Origin: an uncultured Eubacteriales bacterium
Lineage (GTDB): Bacteria; Bacillota; Clostridia; Lachnospirales; Anaerotignaceae
Assembly: GCA_934256695.1 (NCBI GenBank)
Contig: CAKQPE010000104.1
Coordinates: 1-7,372, forward strand
Direction of reading: 5' to 3'
Length of the DNA: 7,372 nucleotides
This document shows, piece by piece, positions 1-6,598 of this stretch. Position 1 is the first letter of the stretch; each line of letters opens with the position of its first letter. Both the position numbers and the translations under genes were made by a program. The notes below the pieces were generated by a model. The model was not told where the DNA came from and did no database searches. It worked only from the letters and a program-made list of their open reading frames with translations.

Positions 1-1162
1 AAATATACTTATACTTTTTCCGAAAACAGTTCATACCGTAAAACCTAATGATACCCTTTTTTCAATAGCCGAGCAATACTCAGTTTGCGTAAATACAATC
101 CTTAAAAATAATCCCTATATTTCCACAGGTTCTTATATATATGAAGGTGAAGAAATAGTAATCGAATTTGACGAAGAACGTCCTCGCCACGTAATAACCA
201 ACGGTTATGCCTACGGAAATATTTCCGACCAAAAACTTCGCCTTGCCCTTCCTTATCTTACATTTATTTCTCCTTTTACATACGGAATACTGCCTTCGGC
301 AGAGCTTATTCCGCCCGATATTGAAAATATACTGAACAAATCTGTTTTTTATCCCTCAAAAACACTTATGCACATTTCAACCATTACAAAAAGCGGAACC
401 TTCACCATTGAGGCTGCAACGGAAATATTCAACAATTCTTCTTTGTGGAATACATTTTATGAAAACATACTTTCCGAAATCCAATATTACGGTTACGCCG
501 GTATAGATATAGACTTTGAGTTTATCAATCCGTCAGACAGTTTAAAATATGCCGAACTTACAGCATTTCTTAAAAACAAACTTAACCCTTTGGGCTATAT
601 AGTTATAGCGGCTCTTGCTCCCAAAACCTCAGCTGACCAGAAAGGTATCTTGTATGAAGGTCACAATTATTTCGCAATAGGGAAATCCTCCAATCTTTCA
701 TTTGTTATGACATACGAATGGGGATACACATATGGCCCGCCAATGGCAGTTGCTCCCATAGAAAGCGTCAAAAAAGTCCTTGATTATGCCGTTGTGGAAA
801 TTTCCTCCAACAGAATACTTATGGGAATACCTACATACGGCTATGACTGGATTGTGCCATATAATCCCGAAGAAAAAACAGCCGCAAAATCCATTTCAAA
901 CTCCGAAGCAATTCTTACGGCACTTAAATACAAAGCGGAAATAAAATACGATTCTTTTTCCCAGTCTCCATATTTTTATTATACAGACGAGAGCTTTATA
1001 AGTCATGAAGTATGGTTTGATGATGCCAAAAGCGTACTTTCAAAACTTCGCCTTATAGAGATGTATAACCTTGCCGGCTGCGGATACTGGAATTTGGAAA
1101 GACCTTTTGTCCAAAACTACATGATACTGAATAATTTATACGAAATTTCCGAATATAATTAA
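1..1162 (+). CDS. LysM + GH18 spore cortex-lytic type glycosidase (SleL/YaaH-like), 5' partial
   Basis: The frame is open from the first full codon at position 2 to TAA at 1160-1162, giving 386 visible residues. The ATG at 368 is internal, because both a LysM domain and the beginning of the GH18 barrel lie upstream of it. Residues 10-55 form the LysM (VHTVKPNDTLFSIAEQY, then NNP), a peptidoglycan-binding module. The GH18 domain runs from about residue 63 to 380. It has the catalytic strand GIDIDFEF with the likely proton donor Glu173, the family blocks MTYEWGYTYGPP (236-247) and MGIPTYGYDW (274-283), and the C-terminal GCGYWNLERPF (359-369). In the general motif DxxDxDxE the first Asp is Ala166 here. 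Known members of this type act as N-acetylglucosaminidases on spore cortex fragments during germination. That role is inferred from family resemblance; a vegetative wall hydrolase is the alternative. Little of the N-terminus is probably missing, unless there is a second LysM. Confidence 0.88.
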   Translation, partial: NILILFPKTVHTVKPNDTLFSIAEQYSVCVNTILKNNPYISTGSYIYEGEEIVIEFDEERPRHVITNGYAYGNISDQKLRLALPYLTFISPFTYGILPSAELIPPDIENILNKSVFYPSKTLMHISTITKSGTFTIEAATEIFNNSSLWNTFYENILSEIQYYGYAGIDIDFEFINPSDSLKYAELTAFLKNKLNPLGYIVIAALAPKTSADQKGILYEGHNYFAIGKSSNLSFVMTYEWGYTYGPPMAVAPIESVKKVLDYAVVEISSNRILMGIPTYGYDWIVPYNPEEKTAAKSISNSEAILTALKYKAEIKYDSFSQSPYFYYTDESFISHEVWFDDAKSVLSKLRLIEMYNLAGCGYWNLERPFVQNYMILNNLYEISEYN

Positions 1163-1166
1163 TTAT

Positions 1167-1195
1167 TTGTAAATTATGCATTAATGTTGTATAAT
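1167..1195 (+). promoter_or_regulatory. Putative sigma-A type promoter for the SDR gene
   Basis: A perfect -10 box TATAAT lies at 1190-1195. A TTGTAA -35 box (4 of 6 matches to TTGACA) lies at 1167-1172, with a 17-bp spacer. Transcription would start near 1202, leaving a leader of about 100 nt before the ATG at 1306. It begins 4 bp after the stop of the GH18 gene, so the SDR gene is probably transcribed separately from it. Confidence 0.55.
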
Positions 1196-1292
1196 GTAAG
1201 AAATTAATATTTCATTTTTCAGCATTTTTCTTTATTTAAATTTGTGTTTCAATTTTGTTCTTCCTATTTTTATTAGTAAAAAATAAATACTC

Positions 1293-1298
1293 AGGAGG
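1293..1298 (+). promoter_or_regulatory. RBS that decides the SDR start
   Basis: A perfect AGGAGG lies 7 nt upstream of the ATG at 1306. The same frame is open back to a TTG at 1255, which would add 17 residues. That extension would encode the Shine-Dalgarno sequence itself (as SGG), and no RBS precedes the TTG, so the start is placed at 1306. Confidence 0.85.
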
Positions 1299-1305
1299 TT
1301 TTTTT

Positions 1306-2046
1306 ATGGACTTAAAGGGCAAAACCGTACTTATTACCGGTTCTTCAAGAGGTATCGGCAAAGCAATAGCCACTGCTTTTGCAAAAGAAGGCTGTAATCT
1401 TGTGCTTAACGCTTCGGTCAGCTCAGATGAGCTTTTAAATACACAAGACGAGCTTAAAGCAAACGGATATTATTCATATTCATACCTTGCCGATGTATCG
1501 GACTATGGTCAGTGTGTTGAGATGTTTAACACAATAAACAATATTTACGGCGGAGTAGATATACTTGTAAACAATGCCGGAATATCACACATAGGACTTT
1601 TTACGGACATGAAACCTGAGCAATGGAGCAGAATAATTGACGTAAATTTAAAATCCGTTATGAACTGTACCCATCTTGCAGTGCCTAAAATGGTAAACCA
1701 TAAATCGGGAATTATAATAAACATTTCATCTATATGGGGTGAAAAAGGTGCTTCCTGCGAGGCAGTTTATTCTGCAACCAAAGGTGCCGTAAACTCATTT
1801 ACAAAAGCAATGGCAAAAGAACTCGGCCCAAGCGGAATACGCGTAAATGCTATTTCATGCGGAGTAATCGACACACAAATGAACGAATGTTTCACACAGG
1901 AAGAAAGAGAGGTTCTTGCTGATGAAATTTCACTTATGCGTTTCGGTACAGTTGATGAAATAGGAAGCATAGCTACATTTCTTGCAAGTGAAAAAGCATC
2001 TTTCATAAACGGTCAGATTATAACTGCGGACGGTTGTATGTTCTGA
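1306..2046 (+). CDS. Short-chain dehydrogenase/reductase (FabG-like, 246 aa)
   Basis: This is a classical SDR of the usual FabG length. It shows the nucleotide-binding TGSSRGIG at residues 11-18, NNAG at 89-92, the structural Asn114 in DVNLKS, catalytic Ser142 (NISS), and the YSATK pair Tyr155/Lys159. All active-site residues are present, so an active NAD(P)H-dependent carbonyl reductase is expected in the cytoplasm. The substrate cannot be read from sequence. Candidates are 3-oxoacyl-ACP (FabG) or the 5-aminopentanone group on elongation factor P (YmfI-type), which the segment CGVIDTQMN recalls. Two details differ from typical members: the usual Pro-Gly after the sixth strand is Cys185-Gly186, and the C-terminus is DGCMF instead of DGG plus a few residues. 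No fatty acid synthesis genes are adjacent, which argues against the main FabG of the cell. It faces the DUF1015 gene convergently. Confidence 0.85.
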   Translation: MDLKGKTVLITGSSRGIGKAIATAFAKEGCNLVLNASVSSDELLNTQDELKANGYYSYSYLADVSDYGQCVEMFNTINNIYGGVDILVNNAGISHIGLFTDMKPEQWSRIIDVNLKSVMNCTHLAVPKMVNHKSGIIINISSIWGEKGASCEAVYSATKGAVNSFTKAMAKELGPSGIRVNAISCGVIDTQMNECFTQEEREVLADEISLMRFGTVDEIGSIATFLASEKASFINGQIITADGCMF

Positions 2047-2076
2047 AAAATATAAATTTATGGAACTGAAATCATA

Positions 2077-2234
2077 ACCCCTCAGTCACTGCGTGACAGC
2101 TCCCCTTTCATGGGAGCCTTCCCAATTCGAAAGCCGTCCTTGAAAGGGAAGGTGGCAAGCGTAGCTTGACGGAAGGGTTTTAAAGCCTTCTCCTTGGGGA
2201 GAAGGTGCTGAGCAAAGCGAAGCGGATGAGGGGT
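2077..2234. repeat. 158-bp palindromic MITE-like intergenic element
   Basis: The ends are near-perfect inverted repeats, ACCCCTCA at 2077-2084 and TGAGGGGT at 2227-2234. Inside is a chain of short hairpins: GTCAC/GTGAC with a 3-nt loop (2085-2097), GCTCCC/GGGAGC (2099-2117), CCTTCCC/GGGAAGG (2117-2123 with 2146-2152), CAAGC/GCTTG around GTA (2156-2168), and CCTTCTCC/GGAGAAGG around TTGG (2186-2205). There is no open reading frame of note. The pattern resembles non-autonomous palindromic elements found in many copies in gut Clostridia; that identification is from memory, not a search. GC content is visibly higher than in the flanks, which supports insertion. No clear target duplication is seen. 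It begins 30 bp after the SDR stop and may act as a 3' transcript structure. Confidence 0.7.
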
Positions 2235-2278
2235 AAATCCTTTAATCAAAGCTTTAATAAAACGGATTAAATTTAATT

Positions 2279-2335
2279 TTTTCCAAATGGAAAAGTGGGA
2301 TTTGCAGAAACTTTTTTATCGAAAAAGTTTCCTGC
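2279..2335. other. Pair of stem-loops leading into repeat copy A
   Basis: TTTTCC/GGAAAA with an AAAT loop (2279-2294) is followed by a 13-bp stem with one bulged base, arms 2304-2316 and 2322-2335. These hairpins lie directly upstream of the segment shared with the right edge of the window. They may belong to the same element, since copy C is cut by the window end exactly where this part would continue. The 2235-2278 stretch before it is AT-rich and shows nothing recognisable. Confidence 0.45.
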
Positions 2336-2359
2336 ACCTTCAAAAATCTCTTTAAGACC

Positions 2360-2596
2360 GCACATTCCATGTGCCTCCGGAAATAGGCTTCTGCAAAGTT
2401 TTTGGCAACAGATACAGGATTTACGGTTTAAAATCAATGCAATAGAGATTTTATTCGACAAAGTTTTAGAAAATCAAAATCTTAATAACATAACTTATAA
2501 TTTTCTCTCGAAAATGCAATGAAATTACATTTTACCAAAAGTTTTACTCGATTTTTTTTCAAAAAATCGCAGGGTTGTGGGACAGAGTCCCACGGT
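2360..2596 (+). repeat. Repeat copy A (inverted partner of copy C)
   Basis: The reverse complement of 7137-7372 aligns along this whole stretch. Bases 2360-2504 match 7372-7228 without gaps and with 8 differences by eye, including a 40-base identical block at 2465-2504. The rest is more diverged but keeps the same hairpin order: the GCACAT/ATGTGC start (2360-2374), an AAAATGCAAT stem (2511-2520 with 2524-2533, one mismatch), CGATTTTTT/AAAAAATCG (2549-2569), and GTGGGAC/GTCCCAC around AGA (2577-2593). A GTG-initiated frame (2295-2522) crosses it but shows no sign of protein-level selection. Confidence 0.85.
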
Positions 2597-2637
2597 CTTA
2601 GTATTCCATAAATTTATAATCGGCAATCTGTTTTTAC

Positions 2638-2697
2638 AAAAATCCCATGACATTAGTCATGGGATTTGATAAAAGTTTTGATCCAATTTTTTCAAAA
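2638..2697. repeat. Repeat module with 12-bp CCATGAC hairpin (copy A2)
   Basis: A 12-bp perfect stem, arms 2640-2651 and 2656-2667 with loop ATTA, is followed by a segment (about 2668-2697) that resembles 4130-4160 in element B. The stem is the counterpart of the 13-bp hairpin at 4100-4129. It lies between the converging SDR and DUF1015 genes. The T-run after the stem is short and interrupted, so it is at best a weak bidirectional terminator. Confidence 0.6.
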
Positions 2698-2732
2698 GTA
2701 ATCATGCGTTTGGTGTAAGACCTAAATAGGTT

Positions 2733-3965
2733 TTAAAACTTATGCACAAAAAGTCCGCTTAATAGTTTCGGCTCAAACCATGTAGATTTAGGCGGCATTA
2801 TTTTTTCATTATCCGCAACAGCCATAATCTCATCCATAGATGTAGGATAAAGTGAAAAAGCTATCTTTGCCTGTCCTGTTATTATGGCAAGCTGTAACTG
2901 GAGCATTGCATTTTTTCCGCCGAAAAATTTTATCCTTTTATCTGTCCGTATATCCCCTATTCCAAGCACCGGTGCTAAAAGGTCGTTATAAAGCACTGCC
3001 GTATCAACAGTTTCCTCTGCCGGCTTTTCATCAAATTCCTCTGCCGATGTTAAAATATACCATCTGTTGTTTATAAACATTCCAAACTGGTGCGGCATAA
3101 TAGGTTCAAACTCACCTTGCTTTGTATACGGCATAATATAAAACTTTTCCGAAAGCTTTTCTATAAGCTCATCTTCCGTTAAGCCGTTCAAATCCGAAAC
3201 TGTTCTATTATAGCTTAAAATTTCCAGTTCATCTGACGGAAAAAGTACCGAAAGATACTTTCCTGCTTCGGTTATATCATCTCCATTTTCTTTCATTTCT
3301 TTATATACATCACAGGCTGCTGCATTTCTGTGGTGTCCGTCTGCTATATAAAGATTACCTACTTTCTTAAATTCATTAACAAGTTTCTCTATTGTTTCCT
3401 CGTCATCTATTTTCCAGACTATATGCTCTACCCCGTCTTTTGCCATAAATCTGAATTCAGGTTCATTTTTTGTATATTCATTAACTATGTTATTTATTTC
3501 TTCTCTTTTTCTGTATGCCATAAAAATCGGACCTGTATGGGCTTTGCAGGCTTTAATATGCTCTTTTCTGTCATTTTGCTTTTCTTTTCTTGTAAGCTCG
3601 TGTTTTTTTATTGTTCCGTTCAGATATTCTTCTACAAGAGTACAGGCTGCTATTCCTGTCTGGGTATGGGTTCCGTCTTTAAGTCTGTATATATATAAAC
3701 TCGGTTTTTCGTCCTGAACAAGCACACCGTCAGAAATAAACTTATCAAGGTTTTCTTTTGCCTTTGCATAAACTTCTTTTGAATAAATATCTGTTAAATT
3801 TTCTATATCTATTTCAGCCTTATCTATATGCAAAAATGAATACTGATTATCCTTTGCTTCCGCTTTTGCCTGGTTTACGTCTATTACATCATATGGCAAA
3901 GCGGATACTTTCTTCTCCAGCCCTTCCGCCGGACGATATGCTCTAAAAGGCAGAACTGACGCCAT
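2733..3965 (-). CDS. DUF1015 family protein in serine operon (410 aa)
   Basis: The protein has no signal peptide or membrane segment and should be cytoplasmic. Family hallmarks are the N-terminal ASVLPFRAYRP and PYDVI (24-28), the charged block HELTRKEKQNDRKEH (122-136), IADGHHRNAA with DGHHR at 209-213, and the C-terminal MPPKSTWFEPK...SGL (390-404). Length and motifs suggest an intact member. Its function is not established to my knowledge. It lies downstream of serC and serA on the same strand, an arrangement I recall from other Clostridia, which suggests a role in serine or phosphoserine metabolism. DGHHR resembles the motif of ParB-like folds, to which archaeal free-serine kinase SerK belongs; that link is inference. 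The start is secure: AGGAGG (3973-3978) is 7 nt upstream of the ATG. A 207-bp repeat separates it from serA, so its transcript may be reduced or independent. Confidence 0.88.
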   Translation of the reverse strand: MASVLPFRAYRPAEGLEKKVSALPYDVIDVNQAKAEAKDNQYSFLHIDKAEIDIENLTDIYSKEVYAKAKENLDKFISDGVLVQDEKPSLYIYRLKDGTHTQTGIAACTLVEEYLNGTIKKHELTRKEKQNDRKEHIKACKAHTGPIFMAYRKREEINNIVNEYTKNEPEFRFMAKDGVEHIVWKIDDEETIEKLVNEFKKVGNLYIADGHHRNAAACDVYKEMKENGDDITEAGKYLSVLFPSDELEILSYNRTVSDLNGLTEDELIEKLSEKFYIMPYTKQGEFEPIMPHQFGMFINNRWYILTSAEEFDEKPAEETVDTAVLYNDLLAPVLGIGDIRTDKRIKFFGGKNAMLQLQLAIITGQAKIAFSLYPTSMDEIMAVADNEKIMPPKSTWFEPKLLSGLFVHKF

Positions 3966-3982
3966 TTTCTCTCCTCCTTAAA

Positions 3983-4189
3983 AAAACCGTCTTGGGGTTT
4001 CACCCCAAACCCTGACCACCCTTTAAAAAGCGTGGACAGAAATTTTTATCAAAACGCAATTACATTGCGTTTTTTGGAAAAATATAATAAATTATTCCAA
4101 AAATACCATGACAATAGTCATGGTATTTTACTAAAGTTTAGGTCAATCCTTTTCAAAGGATTGTGGGTGTGGGCAACGCCCACGGTTTT
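3983..4189. repeat. 207-bp palindromic repeat element B inserted between serA and DUF1015
   Basis: The ends are 8-bp perfect inverted repeats, AAAACCGT (3983-3990) and ACGGTTTT (4182-4189). In order it holds these hairpins: TTGGGG/CCCCAA (3992-4008), AAAACGCAAT/ATTGCGTTTT around TAC (4051-4073), a 13-bp stem AAAATACCATGAC (arms 4100-4112 and 4117-4129), CAATCCTTT/AAAGGATTG (4144-4163), and GTGGGC/GCCCAC (4169-4183). The left half matches copy C at 7135-7226, with 31 identical bases at 4044-4074. The right half matches the A2 module and the end of copy A. It fills 207 of the 228 bp between serA and DUF1015. Both the 10-bp and 13-bp stems are followed by T-runs and could terminate transcription in either direction. 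Confidence 0.8.
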
Positions 4190-4193
4190 ATTT

Positions 4194-5369
4194 TTATCTT
4201 TCTCTTACGATTCTTGGTTTAACAACGCCTTTTAAGCCTTTAAGCTCATTAAGAAGGCTGTCGTGCTTGTCACCAAGTGAGTCAAAATCAATTATTGTGT
4301 AAGCCCAGTCTCCACGGCTCTTGTTAATCATGTTATCAATGTTAAGGTTCTCTTTTGCGAATATAGCTGTTATTGAACCAACCATGTTAGGTATATTTCT
4401 ATGAGCTATTGTTACTCTTGCCTTGCCTGTATAAGGAGCTTCGCAGTTAGGGAAGTTTACGGAGTTTTTGATGTTTCCGTATTCAATATATTCTTTAAGT
4501 TCCTGAGCTGCCATAACAGCACAGTTTTCCTCTGATTCCGGTGTAGAAGCACCAAGGTGAGGAAGTATAATTACGTTTTCTTTACCGAGAAGTTCTTCTG
4601 CTGCGAAATCTGCTACATATTTTGCAAGTATTCCGTTATCAAGTGCTTCGGCTACAGCAACAGGATCTACAAGGCCGCCTCTTGCAATATTGATAAGTCT
4701 TGCACCCTTCTTGAATTTTTTAAGAAGTTCGGCATTAACCATTCCTTTAGTTGAATCATTGAGAGGTGTATGTATTGTTACATAATCGCTCTGTGAAACA
4801 ACCTCCTCAATGCTCTTTGCCAGTTCTACCTGACCTGAAATATGCCAAGCTGACTGAACAGAAAGGTATGGGTCATAACCGATAACTTCCATTCCAAGGG
4901 CAAGTGCTGCATTGGCAACAAGTACGCCTATTGCACCAAGACCAAGTACACCAAGCTTTTTGCCTGTAATTTCCGGACCTGCAAATTTCTTTTTGCCGCT
5001 TTCAACAAGCTTATCCATATCCGGCTGACCTTTAAGTGTCTTTGTCCATTCGGAAGCTTCAACTATTTTTCTTGATGCAAGAAGAAGTGCTGCTATAACA
5101 AGTTCTTTAACTGCATTTGCGTTTGCACCCGGAGTATTAAATACCACAATACCCTTTTCGGCACATTTATCAAGAGGAATATTGTTTGTGCCTGCACCTG
5201 CTCTGGCTACACATAAAAGAGAGTCAGGGAAGTTGTATTCGTGCATATCCGCACTTCTTACTATAATACCGTCAGGATTTACAATATCGCCTGATACTGC
5301 GAAATTTTCTCCCGGAAGCTTATCAAGACCCTTTGGTGAAATTGCGTTAAGTGTAAGTATATTATACAT
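4194..5369 (-). CDS. serA: D-3-phosphoglycerate dehydrogenase, ACT-domain type (391 aa)
   Basis: The enzyme oxidises 3-phosphoglycerate to 3-phosphohydroxypyruvate with NAD, the first step of serine synthesis. The substrate domain carries RAGAGTNNI (56-64). The Rossmann fold has GLGAIG (143-148) and Asp166 after the second strand. Catalytic residues fit Arg230 in NIARGG, Glu258, and His271 in PHLGAST. The C-terminal ACT domain spans about 318-391. His323, Asn325 and Asn343 line up, at a constant offset, with the E. coli SerA residues His344, Asn346 and Asn364 that bind serine, so feedback inhibition is expected. The 391-aa length fits the short ACT form without the extra intervening domain. 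It follows serC after 23 bp, with AAAGGAG (5381-5387) 11 nt before the ATG, so the two are cotranscribed. Element B begins 4 bp after its stop. Confidence 0.96.
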   Translation of the reverse strand: MYNILTLNAISPKGLDKLPGENFAVSGDIVNPDGIIVRSADMHEYNFPDSLLCVARAGAGTNNIPLDKCAEKGIVVFNTPGANANAVKELVIAALLLASRKIVEASEWTKTLKGQPDMDKLVESGKKKFAGPEITGKKLGVLGLGAIGVLVANAALALGMEVIGYDPYLSVQSAWHISGQVELAKSIEEVVSQSDYVTIHTPLNDSTKGMVNAELLKKFKKGARLINIARGGLVDPVAVAEALDNGILAKYVADFAAEELLGKENVIILPHLGASTPESEENCAVMAAQELKEYIEYGNIKNSVNFPNCEAPYTGKARVTIAHRNIPNMVGSITAIFAKENLNIDNMINKSRGDWAYTIIDFDSLGDKHDSLLNELKGLKGVVKPRIVRER

Positions 5370-5392
5370 AATTCTGTTATCTCCTTTATTAA

Positions 5393-6487
5393 TTATTTAT
5401 TTTCAAGCTCAAATTTGCCCATAAATTCAACAAGTTTCTTTATACCTTCAACAGGCATTGCATTGTAGATAGAAGCTCTCATACCGCCTACTGTACGATG
5501 ACCTTTAAGATTTACAAAGCCCTGTGCTTTTGCATCTGCAATAAATTTTGCATTAAGTTCTTCTGTAGGAAGAATGAAAGGTACGTTCATAAGTGAACGG
5601 CTGTTTTTCTCTACTGTGCCTTTGAAAAGCTTTGAGTTATCGAGGAAATCGTAAAGTATAGCTGCTTTATCCTTGTTAATCTGTTCCATAGCATCTATGC
5701 CGCCCATTTTCTTAACCCATTTGAAAACAAGACCTGCAAAGTAGATTGAATATGTAGGCGGTGTGTTGTAAAGTGAACGCTCTTTTGCGTGTGTTGCATA
5801 GTTAAGCATTGTAGGTGTAAAGTCCATAGCGTTTCCGATAAGGTCATTTCTTACTATAACTACCGTAACACCGGCAGGGCCGAGGTTTTTCTGAGCACCT
5901 GCAAAAATAAGACCGAATTTTGAAATATCATATCTTTCTGCAAGTATGTTGGAGCTCATATCACCTACAAGAGGAACATCTCCTGTATCCGGAAGTTTAT
6001 CGTTAGGAATATGTGTACCGTAGATTGTGTTGTTAAGTGTCATATAGAAGTAATCTGCTTCTTTATCGAACTTAGTTGGATCAAGCTCAGGAATATAAGA
6101 AAATGTCTTGTCCTCTGAAGAAGCAACAACATTTACTTTGCCGTATCTCTGTGCTTCTGCAATGGCTTTCTTTGACCACTGACCTGTTTTAACAAAGTCT
6201 GCTTTATTGTTCTTGTTCATAAGGTTTAAAGGAATCATTGCAAACTGTGTTGAACCGCCGCCCTGAAGGAAAAGAACCGAATAGTTTTCTGGAATGTTCA
6301 TAAGGTCTCTTAAATCAGCTTCGGCACCGAAAATAATGTTTTCAAAATCCTTTGATCTGTGGCTCATTTCCATAACAGACATACCTGTGTTGCCGTAGCA
6401 AACAAATTCTTTCTGTGCCTGTTCAAGGACTTCCAAAGGAAGCATAGAAGGTCCTGCCGAAAAATTGTAAACTCTGTTCATTGTCAT
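5393..6487 (-). CDS. serC: Phosphoserine aminotransferase (364 aa)
   Basis: This is a PLP-dependent class V aminotransferase fold enzyme that converts 3-phosphohydroxypyruvate and glutamate to phosphoserine and 2-oxoglutarate. The same family also acts in pyridoxal phosphate synthesis in some bacteria. Diagnostic segments are YNFSAGPSMLP (7-17), MSHRSK with His43-Arg44, GGGSTQF (76-82), Trp104 in TGQWS, the PLP lysine Lys200 in GAQKNLGPAG, and KGHRTVGGMRASIYNA (328-343) for substrate phosphate binding. The length matches the family (E. coli 362 aa). The start is ATG at 6485-6487, with a GGGGGA-rich Shine-Dalgarno (6496-6503) 8 nt upstream. A second ATG two codons in (6479-6481) is possible but spaced 14 nt from it. 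First gene of the operon, directly behind the T-box terminator. Confidence 0.97.
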   Translation of the reverse strand: MTMNRVYNFSAGPSMLPLEVLEQAQKEFVCYGNTGMSVMEMSHRSKDFENIIFGAEADLRDLMNIPENYSVLFLQGGGSTQFAMIPLNLMNKNNKADFVKTGQWSKKAIAEAQRYGKVNVVASSEDKTFSYIPELDPTKFDKEADYFYMTLNNTIYGTHIPNDKLPDTGDVPLVGDMSSNILAERYDISKFGLIFAGAQKNLGPAGVTVVIVRNDLIGNAMDFTPTMLNYATHAKERSLYNTPPTYSIYFAGLVFKWVKKMGGIDAMEQINKDKAAILYDFLDNSKLFKGTVEKNSRSLMNVPFILPTEELNAKFIADAKAQGFVNLKGHRTVGGMRASIYNAMPVEGIKKLVEFMGKFELENK

Positions 6488-6561
6488 ATTTAAATCCCCC
6501 TCTTAGTAATCGTATAAACTCATATTACTGATTTTATTCATATTTTTGATTTTTTATAAAT

Positions 6562-6598
6562 AAAAAATCCGTCCCGGTAAATAAATACTGGGACGGAT
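6562..6598 (-). terminator. T-box leader intrinsic terminator
   Basis: On the minus strand, ATCCGTCCC (6598-6590) pairs with GGGACGGAT (6575-6567). The stem continues with GTA/UAC past one mismatch and closes on a UUUAUU loop, followed by six T at 6567-6562. The 5' arm overlaps the CCGTCCC needed for the antiterminator, so the two structures are mutually exclusive, as expected of a T-box. Confidence 0.93.

Noticed and set aside
368..1162. ATG at 368 as the start of the GH18 gene
   Set aside because: The same frame is open to the window edge and encodes a LysM domain and the first GH18 strands, so this ATG is internal.
1255..1305. Upstream TTG start for the SDR gene
   Set aside because: The 17 extra residues would be encoded across the Shine-Dalgarno sequence, they do not match SDR N-termini, and no RBS precedes the TTG.
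2077..2234. CRISPR-like or tandem repeat array
   Set aside because: The repeated pieces are inverted hairpin arms of different sequence, with no constant direct repeat or regular spacer length.
2295..2522. GTG-started 75-codon frame in repeat copy A, also open in copy C
   Set aside because: Over the 48 shared codons, 7 of 8 base differences change the amino acid and only one is silent. There is no RBS and the stretch is full of hairpins. The open frame is a by-product of the repeat.
4557..4754. Plus-strand frames inside serA, serC and DUF1015
   Set aside because: All lie antisense to well-supported genes, with no RBS and compositions typical of reverse-complement shadows.
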